In this document: piece by piece, positions 18,212-26,692 of the stretch
Layout: each line of letters begins with the position of its first letter
Position numbering within the stretch: the first letter of the stretch is position 1
NCBI RefSeq assembly: GCF_022170785.1
Contig: NZ_CP081870.1
Location: forward strand, 980,001-1,044,000
From: Rossellomorea marisflavi
GTDB taxonomy: Bacteria > Bacillota > Bacilli > Bacillales > Bacillaceae_B
Reading direction: 5' to 3'
DNA: 64,000 bases
Notes under the pieces: model-generated
Seen by the model: the letters and a program-made list of their open reading frames with translations, nothing else
Database searches by the model: none
Told to the model about the DNA's origin: nothing
Position numbers and translations under genes: made by a program

Positions 18212-19666
18212 ATGAATAGAGAGTCATTGGGAAAACAATTCATCGGAGGCGAGTGGAGAGACGGGAACAGCACCGGTGAAATGGTTGACATCAACCCGTA
18301 CAACGGTGAATCCATCGTTACCTATAAGCTTGCAGATACAGAAGACATAGATGCAGCCTACCAAGCAGCCGCAGAGGCGAAGCTTCAGTGGGATAAAGTA
18401 AACCCGTTCAAGAAGCGCGACATCCTAGAAAATGCTGTGAAATACATTGAAGAAAATGAAGAAGAAATCATCTCGATCATCATCGATGAGCTCGGTGGAA
18501 CAAGATTGAAGGCCGTATTCGAAATCGGTCTTGTGAAAAACATGATCAAAGAAGCAGCCACCTTCCCGATCCGCATGGAAGGCAAGATCCTGCCGTCTAC
18601 GATTGATGACGTGGAAAACAGACTGTACCGCATCCCGGCTGGGGTTGTGGGCGTCATCAGTCCGTTCAACTTCCCGTTCTTCCTATCCGTTAAATCCGTG
18701 GCACCTGCACTCGGAGCCGGAAATGGCGTCGTCCTGAAGCCACATGAAGATTCCCCGATCACAGGCGGAACACTCATCGGGAAGATCTTTGAAGAAGCAG
18801 GGGTGCCAAAAGGTCTTCTGAATGTTGTCGTTGCAGACATCAAGGAAATCGGGGACGCGTTTGTGGAGCATCCGATTCCGCGCATCATCTCGTTCACCGG
18901 GTCAACGGGCGTCGGAAGCTACATCGGTCAAGTGGCCGTGAAGAACTTCAAGAAGCCTCTTCTTGAGCTCGGTGGAAACAGTGCCTTCATCGTACTCGAA
19001 GACGCAGATCTTGAGTATGCCGTCAATGCAGCGGCCTTCAGCCGTTTCACCCACCAGGGGCAGATTTGCATGTGTGCGAACCGCGTGCTCGTCCAGCGCT
19101 CGGTCTATGATGAGTTCGTGACTAAATTCACGGCAAAGGTGTCGACATTGAAAACGGGTGATCCGAAAGATCCGGACACCATCATCGGGCCTGTCATCAA
19201 CGATCGCCAGGCGAAAAACCTATCCGCCCTTATCGAAAAAGGAATTGAAGAAGGAGCAAACCCTGTGCTCAGAGGATCCAACAGCGGCCGCCTCTTCGAA
19301 CCGACCGTGCTTGCGGATGTGACGACGGATATGACCGTTGCCCAGGAAGAGCTCTTCGGTCCAGTCGTGTGCATCATCCCGTTCGACACAGAAGAGGAAG
19401 CGATCGCTATCGCCAACGAAACCCGCTTCGGGCTGAGCGGAGCCGTGCATACATCGAATCTGGAGCGCGGAGTGGAATTTGCGAAGAAGGTCCATACCGG
19501 CATGATTCATGTGAATGACATTACGATCAACGATGAGCCGATCGTGGCTTTCGGTGGAGAGAAACAATCCGGTATCGGACGCATGAACGGCGAATGGAGC
19601 CTGGATGAATTCACAACCCTTAAATGGATTTCTGTCAACTACGGACAGCGTCAACTACCATATTAA
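18212..19666 (+). CDS. yfmT: Aldehyde dehydrogenase, YfmT-like (vanillin/benzaldehyde dehydrogenase type)
   Basis: The 484-residue NAD(P)-dependent aldehyde dehydrogenase oxidises aldehydes to acids. It has the cofactor region GVISPFNFPFFLSVKSVAPAL (about 150), FTGSTGVGSYIG, the catalytic glutamate in LELGGNSAFIVLEDAD (about 255) and the catalytic cysteine in HQGQICMCANR (about 290). GGAGG precedes the ATG. It is followed after 14 bases by a soluble chemoreceptor, the same order as yfmT-yfmS of B. subtilis, which is the reason for the symbol. Substrate preference for aromatic aldehydes is by analogy. Confidence 0.87.
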   Translation: MNRESLGKQFIGGEWRDGNSTGEMVDINPYNGESIVTYKLADTEDIDAAYQAAAEAKLQWDKVNPFKKRDILENAVKYIEENEEEIISIIIDELGGTRLKAVFEIGLVKNMIKEAATFPIRMEGKILPSTIDDVENRLYRIPAGVVGVISPFNFPFFLSVKSVAPALGAGNGVVLKPHEDSPITGGTLIGKIFEEAGVPKGLLNVVVADIKEIGDAFVEHPIPRIISFTGSTGVGSYIGQVAVKNFKKPLLELGGNSAFIVLEDADLEYAVNAAAFSRFTHQGQICMCANRVLVQRSVYDEFVTKFTAKVSTLKTGDPKDPDTIIGPVINDRQAKNLSALIEKGIEEGANPVLRGSNSGRLFEPTVLADVTTDMTVAQEELFGPVVCIIPFDTEEEAIAIANETRFGLSGAVHTSNLERGVEFAKKVHTGMIHVNDITINDEPIVAFGGEKQSGIGRMNGEWSLDEFTTLKWISVNYGQRQLPY

Positions 19667-19680
19667 TAGAAAGAATGTGA

Positions 19681-20526
19681 ATGAAGATGGCAAACGAAAG
19701 AATAATCGAATCCTTCGTCCAAGTTGCACCCTTCCTTAACGGACTGCTTCAGGATGATGTAACAGTCGGAATCTATGATACCGAAAAACTCATTCTGAAC
19801 ATTCCTGGCAAAACGTTCTCCTTGAACGTGAAACCTGGAGATCCCCTCATGGATGAAGACATTGTCACGAAGGCCATTCGTGGAGACGAAGAGCTGACGG
19901 CAGTCGTCCCAAAAGAACTGTTCGGATTTCCGCTGATTGCCCGCGCAATCCCACTCCACGATGACGATGGGAATGTCATCGGCGGTGTCGGAATTGGAAC
20001 TAGCCTTGAGAAAGCAAGTGCCCTGTTTGAAATGGCCGAAAGTTTCTCGGTTATCGTCGAACAGACTGCGGCTTCAATTGAGGATATCAGCGCATCCGTC
20101 ACTCAATTGTCTGGTCGTGTCACGGATATGACTGAGCAGATGAAGGACGTCAGCTCAAGTGCAGAAGAGATTGGAGAAATCTCCGGGGTCGTCAAAGGCA
20201 TCTCGGATCAAAGTAACCTTCTAGGCTTGAACGCGGCCATTGAAGCTGCCCGCGCCGGTGAAGTCGGAAAAGGCTTCTCTGTCGTCGCCAACGAAATCCG
20301 CAAGCTTGCCACGAATTCAAAAGAGAACGTGACCCAGATCAACGATATCACCAAGAACATCCAGGGACTCCTTCTCTCCCTTAACCAATCATTCCAGGAA
20401 GTCTACACGTTGACTGACACCCAATCAGGATCCATCCAGGAATTCTCAGCTACCATTCAGGAAATCAGCGCCAAAGCTCAAGAACTTGCCCAACTTGCTG
20501 AGAAGACCTTATACACCGACAACTAA
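19681..20526 (+). CDS. yfmS: Soluble methyl-accepting chemotaxis protein, YfmS-like
   Basis: The 281-residue cytoplasmic receptor has no membrane segment. The N-terminal part (1-115, [20 protein letters not shown]) is a sensor-like domain. The C-terminal half is a short MCP signalling hairpin with the conserved tip [20 protein letters not shown] then [17 protein letters not shown]. It would bind CheA/CheW. In B. subtilis YfmS is a switch-type soluble receptor linked to the adjacent dehydrogenase, suggesting sensing of a metabolite or redox state of that enzyme; that link here is inferred from synteny. Confidence 0.85.
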   Translation: MKMANERIIESFVQVAPFLNGLLQDDVTVGIYDTEKLILNIPGKTFSLNVKPGDPLMDEDIVTKAIRGDEELTAVVPKELFGFPLIARAIPLHDDDGNVIGGVGIGTSLEKASALFEMAESFSVIVEQTAASIEDISASVTQLSGRVTDMTEQMKDVSSSAEEIGEISGVVKGISDQSNLLGLNAAIEAARAGEVGKGFSVVANEIRKLATNSKENVTQINDITKNIQGLLLSLNQSFQEVYTLTDTQSGSIQEFSATIQEISAKAQELAQLAEKTLYTDN

Positions 20527-20531
20527 AATAC

Positions 20532-20569
20532 AAAAAAAAGAAGAAGCACATGTGTGTTTCTTCTTTTTT
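20532..20569 (+). terminator. terminator after yfmT-yfmS
   Basis: An A-rich arm AAAAAAGAAGAA..GCACA pairs with TGTGTGTTTCTTCTTTTTT, a long stem ending in a T run. Confidence 0.85.
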
Positions 20570-20583
20570 GTGGGGAGGTGAAG

Positions 20584-20637
20584 CATGGGGACGGTTCATG
20601 TGCGCCATTTTTTTGGCGCATAAGAATCGTCCCCATG
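20584..20637. repeat. REP-like palindrome, copy 1 (GGGGACGGTTC family)
   Basis: CATGGGGACGGTTC at the left and GAATCGTCCCCATG at the right form an imperfect inverted repeat with an inner TGCGCCA/TGGCGCA stem. The same core recurs at 26435, 31681 and 32411 in this window, always between genes. Confidence 0.7.
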
Positions 20638-20705
20638 AACCGCTATTGAGATACCCCATCACTTCCTTTACACTTACTACTATCGGATGAGAGAAGGAGT
20701 AAGAA

Positions 20706-21665
20706 ATGAAAATGACAAGAGAACAGCTGGAAAACCAGCAAATTTGGATTTATGCCATTGCCCTCCTCATCGGTGGGACAGTGGGGCTTCTTAGTCCTAG
20801 AGCAGGGAGGAGTCTCGACGCGGCCATCTCGCCGTTGATCGCGATCCTCATGTACGGGATGTTCACGCAGATCCCGTTTTTGAAGCTCCGTGAAGCCCTG
20901 TCCAATCTGAGATTTATGACGGCTTTATTGATTGCTAATTTCATTGCCGTACCCGTCCTCGTCTGGATATTGATTTCGCTATTTCCGTTGACCACACCCG
21001 TGCTGCTGGGGGTGTGCCTCGTGCTTCTCACGCCGTGCATCGATTACGTGATCGTATTCACCCAGCTCGGGAAAGGGAATGAAAAGCTCATGCTTGCGTC
21101 CACGCCGGTGCTGTTCGTCGTGCAGATGCTCCTGTTGCCGGTATACCTATGGCTGTTCATAGGGGGAGAGATGACCGGAATCGTGCGCGTTGGTCCCTTC
21201 CTCGAAGCCTTCCTCTTCCTGATCGTGGCGCCGCTTATCTTGGCGATCCTCACTCAAGTGTGGGCAGGCAGGAAGACCACCAGAGCCCGGTTCCTCGATT
21301 GGACGGCGTGGCTTCCCGTCCCGTTCATGGCCATTGTCCTCATCGTCGTTGTCGCTTCGCAGATCGGCAAGGTGTACAGCGATCTAGATGTAATCGTCCG
21401 TGTCATCCCGATCTACGCGCTTTTCCTGGTCGTGAGTCCGCTCGTCTCCCGTTCCACCGTTGCCCTGTTCAAGCTCAATACGGGGGAGGGGCGAGCCCTC
21501 ATCTTCAGCGCCGGCACGCGCAATTCACTGGTCGTGTTGCCCTTCGCCCTCGCTCTGCCAGGGGACTGGGCAAGGATCGCTGCCGCCGTCGTCGTCACCC
21601 AGACGATCGTCGAGCTCGTGGGGGAGCTGGTGTATATCAAGGTTGTACCGAGATTGATGAAATAA
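20706..21665 (+). CDS. ACR3/bile acid:sodium symporter-family transporter (arsenic resistance type)
   Basis: The 319-residue, roughly ten-segment membrane protein includes WIYAIALLIGGTVGLLSPRAG, ISPLIAILMYGMFTQIPF, LLTPCIDYVIVFTQLGKGN, ending VTQTIVELVGELVYI. It belongs to the BASS/ACR3 superfamily; such short proteins are usually annotated as arsenic resistance proteins. The cysteine in TPCIDYV is near the position of the ACR3 cysteine needed for arsenite export. No arsR or arsC lies next to it, so the substrate is unsettled. GAAGGAG precedes the ATG, and the gene is monocistronic. Confidence 0.8.
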   Translation: MKMTREQLENQQIWIYAIALLIGGTVGLLSPRAGRSLDAAISPLIAILMYGMFTQIPFLKLREALSNLRFMTALLIANFIAVPVLVWILISLFPLTTPVLLGVCLVLLTPCIDYVIVFTQLGKGNEKLMLASTPVLFVVQMLLLPVYLWLFIGGEMTGIVRVGPFLEAFLFLIVAPLILAILTQVWAGRKTTRARFLDWTAWLPVPFMAIVLIVVVASQIGKVYSDLDVIVRVIPIYALFLVVSPLVSRSTVALFKLNTGEGRALIFSAGTRNSLVVLPFALALPGDWARIAAAVVVTQTIVELVGELVYIKVVPRLMK

Positions 21666-21671
21666 TGGAGG

Positions 21672-21708
21672 GACCCCCTGAAGGCGTAAGGTATAGGGGG
21701 TCTTTTTT
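21672..21708 (+). terminator. terminator of the ACR3-like gene
   Basis: GACCCCCT (21672-21679) pairs with AGGGGGTC (21695-21702), followed by six T. Confidence 0.88.
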
Positions 21709-21756
21709 AGGTGGGGGGATGGATGGTGGTCATTTCTGAATGGGCCGCATGCAGCT

Positions 21757-22190
21757 TATTTGCGACTTTTTCCCGATATCGTTAACAATCTAAATTTATA
21801 CGAGAATTGCCCTGATTTACCATGCGTTTACCAGTCGTAATTTCAACGGATCTGTTCAAAAAGGTCTTGAATCATTCAAACAAGCTGTGAATTTGGTCGA
21901 ACCTTGTCGAACGGGAAGATTCGGAACTGTTAAAGATCGATTTACTTGCGAAAATCAAAAAAATACTTGCGACTTTTAAAAATTTATTTGCGAAAAACGA
22001 AAATCTATTTGCGAACTCCCGGGTCTACGATTTTTCTATTTTGCGACATTCCAGTCAAATCAGCGATTGAATGCTGTTCCATATGAATCTGCTTGGTTAT
22101 TTGCGAACGCCCAGCCTCACCGTTTTTCCACTTGCGACATTCCAATCAAATAAGCGATTGAATGCTGAATCGGCCACGTTATGTGCGAAC
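21757..22190. repeat. Non-coding stretch with phased TTGCGA repeats
   Basis: TTGCGA occurs at 21760, 21946, 21967, 21988, 22009, 22041, 22101 and 22132, with a GTGCGA at 22182. The four copies from 21946 are exactly 21 bases apart (two helix turns) in AT-rich DNA. Two 36-base near-identical copies (TTGCGACATTCC.. to ..GCGATTGAATGCTG) lie at 22041-22076 and 22132-22167. No convincing ORF, promoter or terminator is seen in 21709-22397; the region 22200-22380 is C-rich and non-coding by appearance. Confidence 0.72.
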
Positions 22191-22397
22191 GCCAACAACC
22201 ACTAACGGGCACTCACCGATAGACCGCATCCATCATTCCAACCCCGAGCCACCACCGCCATCCCCCCTGAACGACCGTCCACCATTCAAGCTCCGATCCA
22301 CACCACACTCCCCACAAAAACTCGCAGCCATCACCCAACCTATTCCTCCCAAACCCCCAACACCAAAAAAATACAGGCGATACCAAAAGAGTGCTAG

Positions 22398-22435
22398 TGA
22401 AAGCGATTACATTCATGATAAAGGACCCATATAAT
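22398..22435 (+). promoter_or_regulatory. cre box and promoter of the sugar ABC transporter
   Basis: TGAAAGCGATTACA (22398-22411) matches the CcpA consensus TGWAANCGNTNWCA at every position. It overlaps a candidate -35 TTACAT (22407-22412), with 17 bases to a perfect -10 TATAAT (22430-22435). CcpA bound here would repress the operon when glucose is present. Confidence 0.85.
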
Positions 22436-22470
22436 CAAGATGTACCAACACGTTAAAGGGGGATTCAAGT

Positions 22471-23598
22471 GTGAAAAAGATGTGGAGAATGGCTTCATTT
22501 TTAATGGTTCTGGCTTTATTCATGGGGATGCTGGCCGCTTGTGGCAGCAGCAGTAGCTCAGGCGGTGGAAAGAGCAAATCCGGCGTCGATATCGGGATCG
22601 TTCTTCCGACGAAGGATGAGCCGAGATGGGTTCAGGATGAAAAACGCTTTAAGGATGCGCTGAAGGATTCGGACTACAACGTTGAGATTTTGTTCAGTCA
22701 GGGTTCATCTGCCAAGGAAAAAGAAAATGTGGAAACATTGCTGAATAAAGGCATCGATGTCCTGATCATCACGCCTCAGGACGGGGACGCTGCAGCAGCG
22801 GCTGTCGAGTCTGCGAAGAAAGAAGGCGTAACGGTCATCTCGTACGACCGTTTGATCACGAACACGGATGCCGTTGATTACTACGTGACATTCGATAGCG
22901 TCGCGGTTGGGGAAGCTCAAGGCCAATACTTGATCGACCACGCAACAGGCAAGGATGTACCGCTTTACCTGTATGCCGGGGCAGCGTCAGATAATAACGC
23001 GTTCCTATTCTTCGAAGGAGCTTGGAAAGCCCTTCAACCGAAAATCGCCGATGGCACATTCAAGATTGCCAACTCAAGTGAAGCAGAAGGCCTGAAGGAT
23101 ACGGCAGAACTCAGCCGTGATCAGATGAGTAAGATCCTCGGTCAGGTCACAACGAACTGGGATCCAAACGAAGCCAAGAACAAGGCTCAAACGCATTTGA
23201 CAGCAGTCGGAGCGGACATGAAGGGTGACGTAGCCGTACTTGCACCGAATGATGGTACGGCACGAAGCATCGCGGATGTATTCGGTTCCGATTCAGAAGT
23301 GAAGAGCTTTGTGGTCACAGGTCAGGATGCAGAGAAAGCATCGATCCAATATGTGATCGACGGCAAGCAGTCCATGACGGTCTTCAAGGATGTCCGCACA
23401 CTTGTAACGGATGCCATGGGTATCGCAGTCGACGTGCTTGATGATAAGAAACCTGAAACAACCGGTTCTTACGATAATGGGAAGAAAGAAGTAGAAGCGA
23501 AGCAAACGGAAGTCATCGTGGTGGATAAAGAAAATGTGAAAGAAAAGCTGATTGATTCCAAATACTATGAAGCTAGCGAATTCACAGGTTTGGAGTAA
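22471..23598 (+). CDS. Sugar ABC transporter substrate-binding lipoprotein (ChvE/multiple-monosaccharide type)
   Basis: The 375-residue lipoprotein starts at GTG with AAAGGGGG upstream. A signal peptide ends in the lipobox MLAAC (cysteine about residue 24), followed by a Ser/Gly linker. The rest is a periplasmic-binding-protein type 1 fold: DIGIVLPTKDEPRWVQDEKR, GIDVLIITPQDGDAAAAAVE, VTVISYDRLI, APNDGTARSIADVF. This is close to ChvE/XylF proteins that bind xylose, arabinose, galactose or glucose. It is first in an operon with the ATPase and permease. The cre box implies catabolite repression. Confidence 0.9.
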   Translation: MKKMWRMASFLMVLALFMGMLAACGSSSSSGGGKSKSGVDIGIVLPTKDEPRWVQDEKRFKDALKDSDYNVEILFSQGSSAKEKENVETLLNKGIDVLIITPQDGDAAAAAVESAKKEGVTVISYDRLITNTDAVDYYVTFDSVAVGEAQGQYLIDHATGKDVPLYLYAGAASDNNAFLFFEGAWKALQPKIADGTFKIANSSEAEGLKDTAELSRDQMSKILGQVTTNWDPNEAKNKAQTHLTAVGADMKGDVAVLAPNDGTARSIADVFGSDSEVKSFVVTGQDAEKASIQYVIDGKQSMTVFKDVRTLVTDAMGIAVDVLDDKKPETTGSYDNGKKEVEAKQTEVIVVDKENVKEKLIDSKYYEASEFTGLE

Positions 23599-23670
23599 GA
23601 AGGATGTGGTGGCGGGGCAATCCCGCCACTTTTCCACCTGTCATTGCTTTTGTTAAAGGGGGTTAACGAA

Positions 23671-25194
23671 TTGAAGAAGTATTTGCTGGAGATGAATGAT
23701 ATCTCCAAGGAGTTTACAGGGGTCAAAGCACTGAGCGATGTGAATTTCAAAGTCGAGGAAGGCGAGATCCACTGTCTGATCGGGGAAAACGGGGCTGGGA
23801 AGTCCACGCTCATGAAGGTGCTGAGCGGCGTCTATCCATATGGGACCTACACGGGGGACATCGTGTTCGAAGGGGACGTTCAGCAATTTAACAAAATCAG
23901 TGACAGTGTGCAGGCAGGCATCGCCATCATCTATCAGGAACTCGCTCTCTTCCCGGATCTCACGGTCTATGAAAATATCTTTGCAGGGAATGAAGTGAAA
24001 GTCGGCGGGTTCATCGACTGGAACCGCACGATCGTGGAAGCCCAGAAGCTTCTGAAGAAAGTGAAGCTCGATGTGAATCCCGATACGCTCATCCGCGACC
24101 TCAGCGTCGGGAAGCGTCAGCTCGTGGAAATCGCGAAGGCACTCAGTAAGGACGTCAAGCTCCTCATCCTCGATGAGCCGACGGCGGCCCTGAATGAAGA
24201 CGACAGCGAAAACCTGCTGGAGCTCTTGAAGGATCTGAAGGCACAGGGCATCACGTGCATCATGATCAGCCACAAGCTGAAAGAGGTCATCCATATCGCC
24301 GACAAGGCGACGGTCATCCGGGACGGGCAGACGATCTGCACCCTCGATGCCTCAACGGGCCAGATCACAGAACCCGTCATCATCAAGAACATGGTCGGGC
24401 GCGATATCCAGGATATCTATCCGAAGCGTCCGAACAAGAAGCACGGCGAGAACATCCTCGAGCTTCATAACTGGTCGGCGTATGATCCGCAGCTCGGCCG
24501 CCAGGTGATCAAGAACGTCAATCTGTCGGTGAAAAAAGGCGAGATCGTCGGGATTGCAGGACTCATGGGCTCCGGGCGCACCGAGCTTGCCATGAGCATT
24601 TTCGGCAACGCCAAGCACTACAAACTAGAAGGGGATCTCATCTGGAACGACACCCTCACCGTCCTGAAGCATACGCGTGATGCCATCAAGGCGGGCATCG
24701 CCTACGTGACGGAGGATCGGAAGGATGATGGACTATTCCTTCTCCAGGATATCAAGAGCAATATTTCCGCTGCGAACCTCGGGGGCATTTCCTCCAAGGC
24801 CGGCGTGATCAATGAAAACGAAGAGATACGGGTAGGGGAGAAATATCATAAATCCCTTCATATCAAGGCATCATCCCTTGAACAGCTCGTCGGGAACCTG
24901 AGCGGGGGGAACCAGCAGAAGGTGTCCATCGGGAAATGGCTGTTCGTCGGACCGAAGCTGCTCATCCTCGATGAGCCGACGCGGGGAATCGACGTTGGGG
25001 CGAAGTTCGAGATCTACACGGTGATGAATGAGCTCATCGAACAGGGCCTCAGTATTGTCATGATCTCATCGGAACTCGGGGAGGTCCTCGGCATGAGCGA
25101 CCGCGTATACGTCATGGCCCAGGGCCAGATCAAAGGCGAGCTTCAAGTCGAAGACGCCAATCAGGAAAAAATCATGGAGCTAGCAACGCAATAA
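23671..25194 (+). CDS. Multiple-monosaccharide ABC transporter ATP-binding protein (GguA/MmsA/XylG type)
   Basis: The 507-residue protein has two fused ABC ATPase domains. Domain 1 carries Walker A GENGAGKST (about residue 37), a signature-like LSVGKRQLVEIAKAL and Walker B LLILDEPTAAL. Domain 2 has GLMGSGRTEL, LSGGNQQKVSIGKWL and LLILDEPTRGID. TTG at 23671 is chosen because AAAGGGGG lies eight bases upstream; the earlier in-frame TTG at 23644 precedes that site. It energises sugar uptake together with the adjacent binding protein and permease. Confidence 0.92.
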   Translation: MKKYLLEMNDISKEFTGVKALSDVNFKVEEGEIHCLIGENGAGKSTLMKVLSGVYPYGTYTGDIVFEGDVQQFNKISDSVQAGIAIIYQELALFPDLTVYENIFAGNEVKVGGFIDWNRTIVEAQKLLKKVKLDVNPDTLIRDLSVGKRQLVEIAKALSKDVKLLILDEPTAALNEDDSENLLELLKDLKAQGITCIMISHKLKEVIHIADKATVIRDGQTICTLDASTGQITEPVIIKNMVGRDIQDIYPKRPNKKHGENILELHNWSAYDPQLGRQVIKNVNLSVKKGEIVGIAGLMGSGRTELAMSIFGNAKHYKLEGDLIWNDTLTVLKHTRDAIKAGIAYVTEDRKDDGLFLLQDIKSNISAANLGGISSKAGVINENEEIRVGEKYHKSLHIKASSLEQLVGNLSGGNQQKVSIGKWLFVGPKLLILDEPTRGIDVGAKFEIYTVMNELIEQGLSIVMISSELGEVLGMSDRVYVMAQGQIKGELQVEDANQEKIMELATQ

Positions 25195-25208
25195 GGGGGT
25201 AGACAGAG

Positions 25209-26381
25209 ATGAATATTTTTCAAGAAACAAGGATGCTGATCCGGGACAACATCCGTGACTACGGGATGTACATTGCATTATTCGTTATCATTCTAACATT
25301 TACATTCATGACCGACGGGCTGTTCATGACGTCGAGGAACATTAGTAATCTATTGGATTCCGCTGGATACATCGCGGTCCTTGCCGTGGGGATGACCCTC
25401 GTCATCGTCATCCGCCACATCGATCTATCGGTCGGGTACGCTGCGGGATTCCTGGGCGCCATCGCGGCGATCCTATTGACCCAGGCGGGCTTGTCCCCGT
25501 GGTTGACCATTCCCATCATCCTCGTCCTCGGGGCGGTCGTGGGACTCTTCAACGGACTTCTTGTGGCACAAATCGGCATCCCGTCCTTCGTGGCGACCCT
25601 TGCCGGCATGCTGATCTTCCGCGGAGCGCTCCTCCAGGTGACGGAGAAGACCGGGACGATCATCATCCAGGATGACAAGTTCAATGCCATCGGGAACGGG
25701 TTCATCCCGTCCCTGACACAGGTGAACGGTCTTCACCTCCTCTCCTTGTTGGTCGGAGTCGTGGGTATCCTCCTGTACATCTACAGCGAATTTTCCACAC
25801 GACGCAACAAGATCAAGTACGAGTTCGAAGTCATTTCAGCGCCGATCTTTGCCCTGAAGCTCGTGTTCGTCTCAGCCATCATCGGCTACGTAACATGGAT
25901 CCTTGCCGGATACAACGGTTTCTCCTGGACGATGGTCATCATCCTCCTCGTTGTGGTGGTGTATCACTTCCTATCGACGAAAACTGTCCTCGGGCGTCAC
26001 ATCTACGCCGTCGGAAGCAATCCGGAAGCGGCTCACCTGAGCGGGATCAACGTCAAGAAAATCACGTATATCGTGTTTGGCTCCATGGGGATGCTGGCCG
26101 CCCTATCGGGAATCCTCTTCACCTCCAGGCTCCAATCGGCCACGACAACGGCCGGGACCTTGTTCGAGCTTGATGCCATCGCCGCGGCTTACGTCGGCGG
26201 TGTATCCAGTGCCGGAGGAGTAGGGAAAGTGACAGGCGCCATCATCGGTGCCATCGTCATGGCCTCCCTCACAAGCGGCATGAACCTTCTCGGAGTAGGG
26301 ATCTCCTACCAATACATGATCCGCGGAGGCGTACTCGCAGGCGCCGTCATCTTCGACGTGCTTACCCGCAAAAAACGCTGA
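25209..26381 (+). CDS. Multiple-monosaccharide ABC transporter permease (GguB/MmsB/XylH type)
   Basis: The 390-residue membrane protein of the BPD_transp_2 family begins IALFVIILTFTFMTDGLFMT, with VGMTLVIVIRHIDLSVGYAA, a motif of carbohydrate permeases, and GSNPEAAHLSGINVKKITY, the loop contacting the ATPase. It lies 14 bases after the ATPase gene with AAGGGGG upstream. A terminator follows directly, so the transporter is a three-gene operon. Confidence 0.92.
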   Translation: MNIFQETRMLIRDNIRDYGMYIALFVIILTFTFMTDGLFMTSRNISNLLDSAGYIAVLAVGMTLVIVIRHIDLSVGYAAGFLGAIAAILLTQAGLSPWLTIPIILVLGAVVGLFNGLLVAQIGIPSFVATLAGMLIFRGALLQVTEKTGTIIIQDDKFNAIGNGFIPSLTQVNGLHLLSLLVGVVGILLYIYSEFSTRRNKIKYEFEVISAPIFALKLVFVSAIIGYVTWILAGYNGFSWTMVIILLVVVVYHFLSTKTVLGRHIYAVGSNPEAAHLSGINVKKITYIVFGSMGMLAALSGILFTSRLQSATTTAGTLFELDAIAAAYVGGVSSAGGVGKVTGAIIGAIVMASLTSGMNLLGVGISYQYMIRGGVLAGAVIFDVLTRKKR

Positions 26382-26387
26382 CGCACC

Positions 26388-26415
26388 AGGACGGCCCCAA
26401 AAGGGTCGTCCTTTT
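26388..26415 (+). terminator. terminator of the sugar transporter operon
   Basis: AGGACGGCCC, loop CAAAA, GGGTCGTCCT (one G-T pair), then TTTT. Confidence 0.82.
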
Positions 26416-26434
26416 GGGCGTTTGGTGAGTGAAG

Positions 26435-26612
26435 CATGGGGACGGTTCCGGTGAGGCATTCGAGAGGGAATGAAACAAGGGAACGGTTCCGAAGCGTCAG
26501 CCAGAATGCTTTAACCGAAGGGTGTGGCAGGGTGTGGCATGACGAACAAGAACCGTCCCCGTGCACCACCCGCGGATAAACGTGGCACATAGGAACCGTC
26601 CCCGTGCACCAC
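26435..26612. repeat. REP-like palindrome cluster, copy 2
   Basis: The cluster begins CATGGGGACGGTTCCGGTG at 26435 and contains AAGGGAACGGTTCC. Two inverted copies follow, AGAACCGTCCCCGTGCACCA (about 26551) and GGAACCGTCCCCGTGCACCA (about 26592). It lies between two operons and no coding sequence is seen in it. Confidence 0.75.
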
Positions 26613-26692
26613 CCAAAAAATAGGAAGCACACGGGGCATTGCCGTGCTATGATAGGCATAGGAGATTTGGCATGTACGGGAGGTGATGGGAC

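Noticed and set aside
17311-18315. 334-codon open frame on the minus strand across the end of the giant gene
   Set aside because: It spans two real plus-strand genes and a terminator; its composition is that of a codon-bias shadow.
21709-22200. TTGCGA repeats considered as a CRISPR array
   Set aside because: The repeats are only six bases, spacers are unequal overall, and no cas genes are present.
22162-22434. 90-codon frame in the C-rich intergenic stretch
   Set aside because: The product is Pro/Ser low-complexity, it lacks a ribosome binding site, and it contains the cre box and promoter of the next operon.
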